NCBI RefSeq assembly: GCF_937616625.2
Contig: NC_065571.1
Span: 9,302,501-9,366,500, forward strand
Length of the DNA stretch: 64,000 nt
Reading direction: 5' to 3'
Source of the DNA: Mercurialis annua
Taxonomy: Eukaryota > Streptophyta > Magnoliopsida > Malpighiales > Euphorbiaceae
Made by a program: the position numbers and the translations under genes. Under the pieces are notes generated by a model. That model was not told where the DNA came from. It searched no databases and saw nothing but the letters and a program-made list of their open reading frames with translations. This document shows, piece after piece, positions 12,669-23,823 of this stretch. Every line of letters begins with the position of its first letter. Position 1 is the stretch's first letter.

Positions 12669-12677
12669 TATATATAT
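12669..12677 (+). promoter_or_regulatory. Candidate TATA box of the F-box gene
   Basis: TATATATAT lies about 86 bp before the ATG at 12763, a plausible distance for a plant core promoter with a 50-60 nt leader. Position and composition are the only evidence in an AT-rich region. Confidence 0.4.
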
Positions 12678-12762
12678 CTTTTAATCTTTGGCCAAAAAAA
12701 AAATTATATTGAACGTTGAGAAGGATTCTTTAAACTCTAATTCTGTGATTGCCAACAATTAA

Positions 12763-14406
12763 ATGGGGTGTGAAAAAGATTTGGAGAATGCATATGAAGA
12801 TATTTTGAGCAAATTACCTGAGGAAATTCATTCTGAAATATTGTCACATCTCTCAACAAAAGATGCGGTGAGAAGCAGCGTTTTGTCGAGGAGTTGGAGA
12901 CACACATGGACCTCTCTTGCCGATCTTGATCTTGATCTACACGGTCCAGTTGATGATACCCTCAACTCATTCGTGGATTCCGTAAACACGGCTCTGACGT
13001 TTCGCTCATTCCCACTTGTCAAAACATTTAGACTTAAAATTGAAGGAGAGTATTCGAGTTCAAGCTTAAAGTCATGGATTGAAGCTGCGATTTCATATAA
13101 AATTCAGGAGCTGGATCTTTGCATCCGACGAGCAGGTTTTCCAGAAATAAATATATCTATGCCGAATCTCAAGATCCTTCGTCTCGAATCAATGAGGTTT
13201 CCAGTTGATTGTATGATTGAAAGGATGTTATCAAGCTTCATTAATCTTGAAGAATTGATTTTATATAGATTGATTTTTACTCCTAAGACCGCTCCTATCC
13301 ATATCCGATCTTCTTCATTGAAAATTTTAAAGATTCACCTAAATTATCCATTCGAAATGGAAAACATACATTTGAAGTTTGTTGTTGATGCGCCTAAACT
13401 TGAATTTGTCGAGCTTGATAGTTATGGCGGTCTAATAGCTGCTATTCAAGCTAATTCACACACTACAATTCAGGCTAATTCGCACACTATAGATATAGAT
13501 TGTGTGCGTCTTTATCTTGAAGCATGTTTGTGTGATTATCTTCACTTCAAATTAGATACCGCAATTCAATCTTGCATCGTTGGATTTGTCACCAATATCT
13601 GCACTACTGTTAAAGTTCTAGCCTTATCTCCAAACATTTTTCAGGTAAGTATGTGTCTTGAACACACTGTTTTCATTTCCACATTTTCTTTGGAAATTTA
13701 CTTTCACAATTTTAATATTTATAACTATCTTTTTTTTTTTTAATTTGGCGATCAGACTTTTAATCTTGCATTTAATTAACTTTCAGTATCTGTTCGATGA
13801 ATTCAACAACAATCTGCCTTCTTTTCCTAAATTGAATCAATTGGTGGTCAAATATTTTCAAGTTGGCATGCCGAATCTGCTTGATATGCTCAGAAGTTCA
13901 CCAAATTTAAAAGTTCTTGTACTCAGTAAGGTTAGTACCATCATCTATATGCATATGAGTGTGTAAATTAAATGTTTTTGTTAGCCGCAATAATAGTCAT
14001 ATTTTCTATTTTTATTATATACTATTGAAACAATTTTGTAACTTCGCTACTCAATGTCGAACTATGTTAATTAACATCAACTGCAATAATTATTTTCTTT
14101 TTGCAGATTTATAAAGATTTTTTTTCATCAGAATATTGGGATGATGAGCAAAATGGTGTTCCCCAGTGCTTGAAATCGTCCATCGAAAAGTTTGAATATA
14201 ATGGTTACTCAGGCTGTTCAGAAGATGTGAAAATTCTAGAATACATCCTGAAAAACGCAAAGGCGTTGAAGAAATGTTACATCGTAGCATTTTCTTCTAA
14301 CGATTATGAGGAACCATTCAAAGAAGAGCTTTTAAATAAGTTATCAGTGTTGTCAAAGACATGTCAAGTTAAAATTGAACATTCTAAGTGGTCTCCACTT
14401 TCTTGA
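12763..14406 (+). CDS. F-box/FBD/LRR protein, three exons, intact
   Basis: Exons are 12763-13644, 13787-13930 and 14107-14406, with GT-AG introns in phase 0, giving about 441 residues. The N-terminus (residues 13-60) is an F-box: ILSKLPEEIHSEILSHLSTK followed by AVRSSVLSRSWRHTWTS. The middle carries degenerate leucine-rich repeats (NLKILRLESMRF, NLEELILYRL, SLKILKIHL). The last exon is an FBD domain with VPQCLKSSIEKFEYNGY and the YILKNAKALKKC motif. Such proteins are substrate receptors of SCF E3 ubiquitin ligases, binding SKP1/ASK through the F-box; targets of this fast-evolving class are mostly unknown. Exon 1 holds a short in-frame duplication, IQANSHT twice, near 13446-13488. Length and domain order are normal and I see no disabling change. 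Confidence 0.93.
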
Positions 14407-15389
14407 TTAATTTATAAATTGATCTTTAGCTCTCAAGTAGTTTTTATAATGTGTGAAGTGTGAACTATATTATGATTACTAATATTTAAATAATTAATTA
14501 TGTTAATTTTGATGTATTTAAAATATTGTTGGCAGTATGTGACAACTGATGCTTATTAAACAATAAAAATATTCTAAACTATTTCTTTTTATTTTAAAAA
14601 AATTAATATTAAACTTATGATTTTTTTAATCAAATCTAATAAATTTATCTTTTAATACTTTAGTAAATACTACGTAATTAAGAATAGGTTAATATAAATA
14701 GTTATTGATGTCAAAGTTATTTTTTAATTCTATATTTTTAATGGATCTCAATTTTTTTAAATAATTATTATTTCTAATTATAATAAAAACAATATTAATT
14801 TACAAATACAACAAAAAATAGTAAAGTTATTATAAAAATATAATTAAGATGGGATTAAATATCATAAATTAAAAAAATTATTCATTTATTTGAATTATTT
14901 GTCAAAAGAAATTATCATTCTTTTCTTAAGGTTTATGGAACTAATCAACCTTTTGTCCAGGCAAGTGGATCTAGCACATTGCACATAGTGAAAATGCATG
15001 AAATGTAAAGAAAAGATCAATTTTAAGTGTTAAATTGATTATCACCTAATTAAATTTGTGTGTGTATGTAGTTGACCAAAAGTGTAAAGTTCAGGAGTAT
15101 AAATGTGCATTTGGAAAATTTTATATAAACACAATTTACGTAGAGAAAGAAATCCTTTAAAAGTAAATAGGAGACAAGTTGCGAAAAGGTGCAAAAATGA
15201 AAATGACCTTCATGTATAGTCTGTGTCTCTTGTTGACACTTGAAGTATTTCGGATCTCAAATATGATGCTGTCGTAAAAAAATATCAAAAAAACATAGCA
15301 AATTAACAGAAGTTTATTTTAGCGATAAATATATGATGTGGCAATAGATTTATCCATGTAAGCATTAGAATGAATTAACAGGCCATCCT
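14407..15389. other. AT-rich intergenic DNA, no gene seen
   Basis: This is the 3' flank of the F-box gene followed by AT-rich sequence. I see no reading frame with protein character, no terminal inverted repeats and no RNA gene. Confidence 0.6.
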
Positions 15390-15607
15390 TGTTAGATGCA
15401 ATAAGAATTCAAAAGAAAGCAAATAACAGTACTGGGAATGACTTGTTTATTCTTTATGAAAGTGCATCAAATAAATAGAGAACAAAACAGATATACTGTA
15501 ACAAACTACAGCCCACGTTCTAACTAAAAATAAGGAAACTAACTTGACTAAATCAATTAACAAACACTCCTAAAGTCTAGGACTCTTATTTGACTAAGTA
15601 CTTATCA
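15390..15607 (-). mobile_element. Copia-type 3' LTR (short)
   Basis: On the minus strand a polypurine tract (AAGGGAGGAA) directly follows the copia coding end. The adjacent segment begins TGATAAGTAC and ends about GCATCTAACA, the TG...CA form of an LTR. Length is about 218 bp. The 3' boundary is approximate, as no partner LTR or target duplication is available. Confidence 0.6.
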
Positions 15608-15637
15608 TTCCTCCCTTGAACTAGACTGCATTTGCAG

Positions 15638-16109
15638 CTAGTTAACCTGTGGTAGTTCACACACTCCAAGCTTCCTTCTTAGCTCCTGAAATGACTCCAA
15701 TTTGAGCGGTTTGGTGAGGATGTCTGCTATCTGCTGCCTTGTACCACAGAACTGAAGCTGCACAACTCCATCTATCACTAGCTCCCGTAAGAAATGGTAG
15801 CGCACATCAATGTGCTTGCTCCTGCCATGCATCACCGGGTTCCTTGCCAACTTAATTGTCGAACTATTGTCACAAAAAATGACAGTGCTCTCACTGCCCA
15901 TGTAGCCAATCTTCTTTAGCACCCTTTGCATCCATATTGCTTGACAACTACTTCCTGCAGCTGCAATGAATTCAGCTTCAGTTGTTCTTAGTGTTACAAT
16001 CGGTTGCTTTCGAGAAGACCAAGTCACTACTGCTCCGCTTATCATAAAGACGTATCCTGAGGTGCTTCTTCTATCTTCCATCGATCCGGCATAATCGATA
16101 TCGATAAAA
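15638..16109 (-). pseudogene. Copia pol C-terminus (RNase H) fragment
   Basis: The reading frame gives the end of a Ty1/copia polyprotein: DYAGSMEDRRSTSGYVFM, then SRKQPIVTLRTTEAEF, HIDVRYHFLRE and ADILTKPL. These are the RNase H motifs seen in Tnt1-like elements, with D, E and D catalytic-type positions in DYAG, EAEF and CDNSS. It ends with a normal stop. It lacks everything upstream because a gypsy-type LTR begins at 16110 inside the codons before DIDYAG. Reverse transcriptase, integrase and gag are absent, so it is inert. Confidence 0.92.
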
Positions 16110-17615
16110 TGTTGGTAAAAATACGCAACTCGTAATAATATAATGGACTTAAGTCTGAGTGATCGTACCCACAGAGATAGAGGATTAAGCGAGAATGTAT
16201 TTCACTTGAATCTTAATTCGTCTAGTAATAAAAAGCATTTGTTTGAGTTCAACAAAAGTAAGACAATAGAACTAACTACTTGGACTAGAAATTAAACTAA
16301 AACTTCACAATTAACAAATGGATTCAAACAATAGGTAAAAAGCGTTTAGAGATTGCTAATAATGTTCAAAGCGTTCCTAGGTAACCGGGGTCAATTGAGA
16401 TACTAGGTTAGGGTCAAGTCTTCCTAAATTGCCTAATCCGCTCTCTCGAGTCCGCAATTAGAACTAACTGAAATTAGATTAATAAACCGAAATCTAAATC
16501 ACTCTCGCGTAATTAGATTTCGATAATACCAATCGAATCTAATCATGAAGCTAACCTATAACCAACTAAGCCCTAAACCGCTCTCGCGTGATTAAGTCCT
16601 AATTAAATGATTTGCTAATTCCGGGTAATTAAATGACTCTCGCCTAATTAATTAACTTTTAAACCTAGGATTAGAGGATCAATCTATCCTAGGCATTAAG
16701 CATACAAATCATTACAAACCTTAATCTCAATAAAACCCTAGCCAACTAATCACAAACAAAACATCATTAACAACCCCTAAACTAGGGGTTTAGCTATTAA
16801 TCATCATCACAACACCACTAATTAAACAATAATAGAGATTAAACATAGAGTAAAGATTAGGTACCTTGGAATAATCAATAAACATTAAAAGCATGAACAA
16901 GATAATGTAGCTTCAATAAATAAACTAATACTTGTATTAATGGAATTTTCCCAAAATGGCAAAATTTGGAAATTAACTATATGAACACCAAGAACTAAGA
17001 TGATCCTTTGGTATTTTTGATAAGAACAATAAGAACTACACTAAAAACTAGAGAGAAAAGTGCTTGCTATCATATTAAAGGTGACTAGAAATTCTCTATC
17101 AAATCATCCATGACCTAAAAAAGGGATAAAGTGATATCTATAGTGTTTACAAATGAGGAAATAGGAGACAACTCTAAAAAGGATGCTTGGCCAAATGAGG
17201 AAATATGTGAGAGTGTGAGAACAAAAGCTGAGAATCCTCCTTGTGCATGGCTCGAATCGAGACATCCACCAAAGTTACATGTCTCGATTCGAGACATGCT
17301 TTTGCAGAACAATCTGCCTCCTTTTGTTTAGTGTGTCGAATCGAGACACTCTCTACTTCCTCTTGTCTCGATTCGAGACATGCTTCATGGGGGGAGATTG
17401 AACTTTGCTTGCTTCCGACTTTTGCACCTTCCGCACTCGACTTCCGCTTTGGCTCATTCTTCACTCTTTTGGCCTCAAAACACTCTGCAATATTCTTGAT
17501 TCCCTGAAACATACACACACGCTATAAAGTACACATTGTCATTGAAAAGCGAGGTGAAAACATACAAAAACATACGAAAAGACACCCTAATTATAGGAGT
17601 ATTTAACTCCTATCA
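16110..17615 (-). mobile_element. Gypsy-type 3' LTR inserted in the copia fragment
   Basis: In minus orientation it begins TGATAGGAGTTAAATACTCC and ends TTTTTACCAACA. Just upstream is a polypurine stretch, TATGAGGAGGTT, and the sequence CTTGAGGACAAGCAAG, which recurs before the 3' LTR of many plant Tat-like gypsy elements. The LTR holds the GTACCCACAGAGATAG segment also typical of that class. Only about 80 bp of internal sequence (17616-17695) remains before L1 sequence begins, so the rest of the element is missing. A target duplication cannot be checked for that reason. Confidence 0.7.
17251..17380. repeat. Four copies of a palindromic TCTCGATTCGAGA motif
   Basis: The near-palindrome TGTCTCGATTCGAGACA or its CGAATCG variant occurs at 17251-17264, 17280-17296, 17333-17349 and 17364-17380 within the gypsy LTR. 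Each copy can form a short hairpin. Spacing is irregular (about 30-53 bp). Confidence 0.8.
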
Positions 17616-17701
17616 AACCTCCTCATACTAAACTCTTGCTTGTCCTCAAGTAAGAACAAAACTCACTTAACAACTAGGAATCAAGAACTTATCAAAAACG
17701 A

Positions 17702-19191
17702 CTACTTGTCAGACTTAAAAGTTTTCCAGGCCTTCTTGTAGAAAAAATAATTAAAGCCGTCCGGACCCGGAGCTTTATTGCTATCACAACCCAATAAAGT
17801 AGCAAGAATTTCCTCTTCAGAAAAAGGAATAGATAAGGAAGCTGCTTGGATATCAGATAAAGAATTAAGAGGTAGGCCATCTAGAGAAAAGTTGTTGAAA
17901 GAATACTGAGAAAATAAATCCTTAAAAAAGGAATGCACTCTCTGCTTGATTAAATCCGGAGAGCTGTATCAAACTCCATCAATATAGATATCAGAAATAA
18001 TATTACTCCGTGAATGGATGGAAGCAACTGTATGAAAATATTTCGTATTCCGATCCCCGTTTAAATTCCAATTAAGCCTTGATTTATGTTGCCATAGAGA
18101 TTCCAAATGCTTAGAAAGTTTATCAAAATCAGCCATAAGAGAAGCAAGCTGATTGCCGTCCTCCTCATTCAGAGATTGAAAATCGGTTGTAGCCTCCAAG
18201 GCAGAGATTTCAGATTGGACCAAAGAAAGTTTCACATTTAAATCTCCAAAAACCTCACGATTCCAATTCTTAATAACTGACCGGAGCTCTCGCAATCTTA
18301 TCACCAAATTTGCATTCGGGAGCCTTTCAGAGATTGAACTCCATGAATTTTGAACAAACAAATCAAAGTCTTTGTGGCTCCACCAAGCATTAATTGATTT
18401 AAAGGGCTTCGAACCCCAATCTTTTGCAATCTCAGAGGAAAAAAGAATAGGGATGTGATCAGAGTAAGATTTTGGAAGAGCCTTCAAAGTGCAGTTCGGC
18501 CAAACTGTAAAAACCGACGGAGAAACAAAACATCTGTCAATCTTCGATCTATAGATGTCCTATTTTGCCAAATAAATAACCTACCATGAAGAATAGACTC
18601 AACCAAATTTGCTGATGAAATAAATTCAGAAAAGGCTAACATAGAAGGAGAAAACCTCGTACAATTAAAACGCTATGAAGGATCTAGAATTTCATTAAAG
18701 TCACCCACCACAATGCACATCATATCAGAATTCAGACCGGAAAGGATGTCTCCCCATAAAGATGCCCGCTCGGTAGGACAGTTACTAGCGTAGACCAAAA
18801 TGAACCTAACATAAACCATGTTCCATAAAAAATCTAAGCTAATCCATCTATTAGCTATAAAAATCCTTGAAGGAGAGATTAAATTTCTGTTCCAGACACA
18901 TAATAAACCTCCCGAAGCTCCGGTAGAAGGAGCAAAACAAAAATCAAAATCCAAGTTTGGCCAAAGTAAGCGAACACTAAAATCGTCAAACATTTCGTGT
19001 TTAGTTTCAATCAAACCAATGAGAGAAAGTTGCTGCGAACAAATCATAGAGCGAATAAAATGAGACTTACGAGTAAAAGATAACCCACCACAACAATTCC
19101 AAGAAACAAAATTTAATTTGTGCAACATATCAAAATTGACATACCTAGAGGAAACAGAAAACTCACAGGCTGTGTGATCTCTCCTTCGCAA
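17702..19191 (-). pseudogene. L1 ORF2 fragment: endonuclease and start of reverse transcriptase
   Basis: Endonuclease motifs of the APE class are visible in order: FVSWNCCGG, GLIETKHE, IVVGDFNEIL and SDHIPI. They are followed by the linker and KAPGPDGF at the start of the RT domain. A frameshift lies between about 18490 and 18670, and stops occur after DFNEILDPS and IYIDGV. RT palm motifs, the zinc knuckle and RNase H are missing because the copy ends near 17700. Confidence 0.88.
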
Positions 19192-20788
19192 TACTTTGCG
19201 ATAGTAATTGAATAATCCCTACTTCATGCTCTTCAGAGAACAATCCCATATGCAATCCCACTTTCCAAGCTTTTTTTGCTTTAGAATCAGCTGTAATCAA
19301 ACGATTCCGGTTCCTGATAAGATCATTTGAAAAAGAAGATTCTGAATTATTGTTAATGTTTGTCAAAGAGATTAAATTCCCAGCCGGATTAAGTCTCTTG
19401 GTTCTGCGTCCCTGGCTAATAAACCCTTTGAAATCTGCTGGTGCTAAATTGATATAGGATTGATGATCATCACGTGAACCCAAAGGATACACATCGGCAG
19501 TAGATTGATCTTCATTATACGTAAAAACAGCAGCATCAGATTGTACCCCATTGTCTGTGTTACCAACATCATGGACGTTAGCAAAAGAATTTCCAACCGC
19601 AGCTATTGGCAAATTCTGGACGCTATCAAACGCAGCAGATGAGTTTAGTGTGAAACCCTTGGTTTGAACAGAATCATGCACATCATGCACGCCTTTATCA
19701 TTCTCTGAGTCCAAACTTTTGCTATCACCCGAGTAAGCCAAAGAATCAGAATCAGATTCTGGATAAAAACCATCATCCAAGATTATTGGCAAATCAGATT
19801 TTGAAATACGAATGGTGAAATCCTTTCCTTCAATTGAAACGAGAAGCGACTCAAAGATATAATCTCTAGTTGTGGAGATTAAAACTGAACCTGTATCAAG
19901 TGTCTCTTTAGTAAGGATCAAAGGATGAGCCGTAATCGAAGCCCCATATCGATTTCCTATTTGCATGAAGAAATCCTCCTCTCATGCATAAATAGGAGTA
20001 CCCACAATATTCAACCAAATAAAACGAGATGTGCTAGCAGAATCTCTCTCACAATGTTTGCAAGAAGCAAAAAAATCACTTAGAGAAGGAAATTGAATTG
20101 ATTCAAAAATTTGTTTTGCCTCTAAAGAATCAAACCTTATCATAATTTCAGTTCCCCCCAAAAACGATAATGTCGCAAAAGATATCCCTTTTGACTTTAG
20201 GTAAATAGTAGTCAGTAGAACTGTTTTGACATCCTTGACATCAATTATCAACGATAGAGTGATGCCTGAAATCGAGCTAGCAGATGGAACAAAGATCATT
20301 GGACCTTTTTATACTACTTGAGCATACGATCTTCTGTCACGGTTTGATGGCTTGTTGATCGGACGTGGAGCATGGGGAGTAACTGGAGGTTGTGGCAGAT
20401 TTCCTGAATCAGAACAAATTCCATGTGGGTATTTGGAAAGAAAAGCCCTAATACGAATGTTAACCTTGTTCAAACGATGAATAATCGTTGAGAAATCCTC
20501 CTCTGGGTTTGGTCGGAAGAAACCAAACCTTTTATTCCTGATGTTCCTCTTCCTAGCTAATGAAACCCTGTCTGCCACTCCAAATTTTAAGAACGCTTGT
20601 TGCAGGTGAAGATAATTCCATTCATCAGGAAAGTTCTCAAAGTAAAAAACTGGTGCAGGCAGAGACACATCCTGACAATGTTGAAGTTGGCTATGTTGTG
20701 GTCGTTGGGTAGTTTCCGGAATGGGGTGGTTGATGGTTGTGTTTGCGGTGGTTTTGTGTTTAGGGTTAGGGTTTTGGGAGAGAGACAT
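19163..20788 (-). pseudogene. L1 ORF1 (RRM / DUF4283 type) with two nonsense codons
   Basis: One continuous frame from 20788 to 19163 is interrupted only by two in-frame stops: TAA after RRSYAQVV (about 20309) and TGA after NIVGTPIYA (about 19982, TGG to TGA by a single change). The N-terminal part carries an RRM-like fold signature (FYFENFPDEWNYLHLQQAF, then RNKRFGFF). The middle has the SRFIWLNIVGTP...MQIGNRYGA pattern of DUF4283. ORF1 proteins of plant L1 elements bind the element RNA. The 3' end overlaps the start of ORF2 by about 29 bp, as usual in this group. Confidence 0.82.
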
Positions 20789-20849
20789 TCTGCCGTCGAA
20801 GCTGTTTTTTACCTTTAATTTATGAGTTATTACATTTTTACAATTTAAT

Positions 20850-21060
20850 TATGCTTTTTAAAATTTATCATAAATATACACCCACTTTCTTTCTTTTTTT
20901 CTCCAAATTCATACATGGTGTCGAGGTGACACTCATTAAATAGTTGTAATTTGCTGAGATGGTGGTCATTTTTAACCAATGAATGAATGTCACGTCAACA
21001 CCGTGTATGAATTTGGAAAAAAAAATGAAAATTGGTGTATTTTTATAAGTTTTAATTTAT
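20850..21060. mobile_element. Foldback (MITE-like) element
   Basis: Arms at 20902-20939 and about 20981-21016 are inverted copies around AAATTCATACATGGTGTCGA; weaker complementarity extends out to AATACACC on each side. No target duplication was identified. No coding. Confidence 0.5.
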
Positions 21061-21539
21061 ATTAATAATGAAAGTTTTAATTTATATTGAAAAAAACTTT
21101 ATTTGTGTTACTAAGCCTCCTACAATATTAATTTGATATAATTAATAAAAATTGACAAGTTGAGGGAGTCAATTGATAATCAAAAATTAATTTTGGTTTT
21201 AATTGACCATAATTTATAAATTTAAGGGACAAATTGATATTTAGAAAATAAATATTGTTGGGAGTAAACAGCACTCCTTTAGTTACGTATTAAAAATAAG
21301 TAAATTTATAAAAAGAAACAAGTATAAATACTGAATTAACTGTAAGACTAAAAACTGTCAAAATTGACCAACATTCGCAAGTTGAGATAAACTTACCACT
21401 TAAGTCTAAGATTTTTTTTTTTTTTATGAATAAATCTAAGAATTGGTATGGCAAATTTAACTGTCACTATATATGGTTATTCCTAATTTGATTTTAAATT
21501 AGTGAACAACAAAATGGTGACCAGATATCATTTAGTTAA

Positions 21540-21955
21540 AAAAAAATTAGGGTTCAATATTTTTTCAGTTACCAAATTATAATTTTTTTACATAAACGGT
21601 TATCGAATTATAAAAATACACAAATTAATTACCGTACCATAGGTTTTTTTATAAAACAGTTACCGAATTATAAAAAAAATCGGAAAGTGGTTACCGAACT
21701 ATATTTTTTTTATAAAACGGTTATCGGCTTGGTGATATGGACGAGAAAAATTTGTATAGGCATCAAGTCGGTAATTATTTTGTAAAAAAAGTAATAATTT
21801 CATAAATATTTTGTAAAAAAGTACAAGTGTGTTAACCATTTTGTTACTTTTACAATTTTGCTATCATTTTGTGAAAAAAAAATAGTTCGAGAACCTTTTG
21901 TTACTTTTTAAAATTCGATAACCGTTTTGTAAAAAGGCATCCGCAAAAATAATTA
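21540..21955. repeat. Foldback repeat with AACGGTTATCGAATTAT units
   Basis: The unit ACGGTTATCGAATTATAAA and its variants recur four times on the plus strand to about 21725. They reappear inverted (ATTCGATAACCGTTTTGTAAA) at about 21915. This resembles a degenerate MITE; ends are not clear. Confidence 0.45.
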
Positions 21956-21968
21956 TGTTGAATATTAA

Positions 21969-22170
21969 GTGTGATGGAAATCCCACATTGGAAAGATATG
22001 AGTAGAATGTGGAATATATAAGTGGGATGGACTACCTAACCCATTACCTTAGGGTTTTGGGTTTAATGTGGTGTCCGGCCCACGGTTATATGGTTCACAT
22101 TCTGGGCCTCATGAATGTATTCTCCCATACATTGCGCTCAATTTGGACCAACAAATTAACCCATAAATTT
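21969..22170 (+). mobile_element. Possible TRIM-like LTR relic
   Basis: TGTGATGGAAATCCCACATT, followed about 45 bp later by ATATATAAGTGGG, resembles the short LTRs of plant TRIM elements, which commonly carry an AATCCCACAT box and a TATA motif. It ends near TTGGACCAACA. I could not find a target duplication, so this is tentative. Confidence 0.35.
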
Positions 22171-22242
22171 AAGTCTAATCATCTTTAAAATGGTTAGATT
22201 ATAACATATTCATCACATTGCAGAAAATGTTTCTCAGATAAA

Positions 22243-23324
22243 TTACATAGGAACCCAAACAATTGTATCAGTATTAAGGAAATGACAAATTGTAGGTCCT
22301 CCAGGCTTAACATTAATGACTTGGAAGGCAAAATGTTTAGGGTTCCAAGCTGATGTATCCGAGTGACAAACAACAATTGCTTTAGCTTTGGAGCCATTAT
22401 TAGCCACCAGCGGAACCATATAAGCCTTCGTAGCATTAATTGCATGGCAATAATATACTGCATATTTATATCTCTCCTTATGACAAACTATTTGTTTGTC
22501 ACCTATCATTTTGATACCTTTTAAAATAGTATACTCTTGCTTCTTGTTTTCTTCTTCTACCTCGTTCGAAAATGCCCTAATTTTCGAGCCTAGCTTGGCG
22601 GTAACGAAATTGACTAGCGACTCGAAAGAAGTAGCACAATATTTGTCTTCTCCTCTAATATTTGGTGCTTCACATTCTTCAATTGTTTGATTTATGATCT
22701 GAGCTTCTTTCGATGCGGGTTTTATTGAAAAATAATCGAAAATTTCTTGTGAGTTGTTGCTCGAGAAGGGTATAGCCTCAGCAATTTGACGAGGTAAGAA
22801 TTTGGATCCTTTGATTGATTTGGTGAAAATAAGTTTCATTTTTTTATTAGGATGGAGATCGTTGTATAAAAAGTATATAGTAGTTTCATTTTGCATAATA
22901 TTATTGCTGGAAACTGTTTTCAATTCTTCATTCCAATATCCAGTTCCATAGGTTGATCTTTTTCCTCTAGTTGGAGCCATAACAAGCTCTACTTCTGCAA
23001 AATTACTTATATTTCCTGCATTTTCCGGTATAGTAATTAACACGAAGATAATTAAATTTTACATGAAACTCACTTGTAAAAAAAATTAATACGAACCAGG
23101 AGGCTGCAAAAGTTCTTGTAAAGCCTTTGGTAATGGAGTGTTTGGTAACTTGGATTTCCAGTAGACCTCTTCTGGTAGAGCACCATTACTTTTATTGAAA
23201 AAAAGCTGCAGTAAAATAATATTAAGTTTCACTTATTTATCAAAGGAAAGACAGATATAATATGTTTCTATTCAAGAATTCTTACCAAACATAGGGTGAA
23301 CATGAGAATGAGATGAAGCTCCAT
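22243..23324 (-). CDS. BURP-domain protein 1 (candidate burpitide cyclase)
   Basis: Exons are 23286-23324, 23097-23205 and 22243-23015, with GT-AG introns in phases 0 and 1, giving 306 residues. Exon 1 plus the start of exon 2 form a signal peptide (MELHLILMFTLCLLFF), implying entry to the secretory pathway. Exon 2 has the conserved EEVYWKSKLPNTPLPKAL segment. The BURP domain spans about residues 96-306. It has the CEAP...GEDKYCATSFESL block and CH pairs at 227-228, 239-240, 266-267 and 293-294, that is CHX10CHX25CHX25CH. In characterised BURP cyclases these His residues bind copper. Residues 70-77 read STYGTGYW, like the Y-G-x-x-x-W cores of lyciumins and legumenin. Other BURP proteins (USP, RD22, BNM2 types) have seed or stress roles, so cyclase activity is inference. 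Start chosen because the same MELHL exon recurs in the paralogues. Confidence 0.93.
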
Positions 23325-23449
23325 AAGTATCAGCTGATCCAGTGCATACAAAAAATATGTATATTTAAGGTAATATATTATGTTTTTCAAAAAAGGTAAT
23401 ATATTAAATCTAATATATATCTGCTAATAAAATAGTAATATTTAGGTCT

Positions 23450-23700
23450 CTTGACTATGTCATATGCCAGTAGTAGGTAGTGTTTTTATTCACAAGGTCA
23501 CAGCTTGTGATCAGTTGACTTCAAATGTCAAGTTAAGTGGCCGAGAATATTTTGTTAGTAAAAGTCATGACAATGGAAGACTTAATTTTGGACCTCACAG
23601 AAAAATGGTACTCTTGACAAAGATGTCGTTAATGTTTAACTATTTGTCTATTTGGATTAAAATATTGAAAAATTATCGCGCGCACCGTTGTACTATATTA
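23450..23700 (-). promoter_or_regulatory. BURP1 upstream region with paired W-box motifs
   Basis: TTGACT (23515-23520) and TGTCAA (23526-23531) form an inverted pair of WRKY-type W-box cores about 190-210 bp before the BURP1 start. The flanking 200 bp, including the pair, is repeated at 25743-25990 upstream of the BURP relic, so the pair survived duplication. An AAATATACATA TATA-like motif lies at about 23356-23368. Function is inferred from motif identity only. Confidence 0.45.
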
Positions 23701-23823
23701 ATCGTGCAATAAACTAATGATGCTTTAGTCATGTGAAAAAATTAAATAATAGAAAAATTAAATTTTAATTAAATTTTTTTTATTGCAAATGCTCATCAAC
23801 TTGTTGTAAATATGACCAACTGC

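Larger units (their letters stand above)
17696..20815 (-). mobile_element. 5' half of an L1-type LINE
   Basis: The segment reads as a plant L1 from near its 5' end: ORF1, ORF2 endonuclease, then the first part of the reverse transcriptase. It stops at about 17700, soon after the KAPGPDGF motif and before the catalytic YADD box, where it meets gypsy LTR-adjacent sequence. Most LINE copies lose the 5' end, so a copy that keeps the 5' end and loses the 3' end points to later recombination or deletion. All frames carry stops or shifts, so it is inactive. Confidence 0.88.

Noticed and set aside
22496..22690. Plus-strand frames antisense to BURP exons (also 36121-36360, 51000-51254)
   Set aside because: They are exact shadows of the BURP coding frames on the opposite strand.
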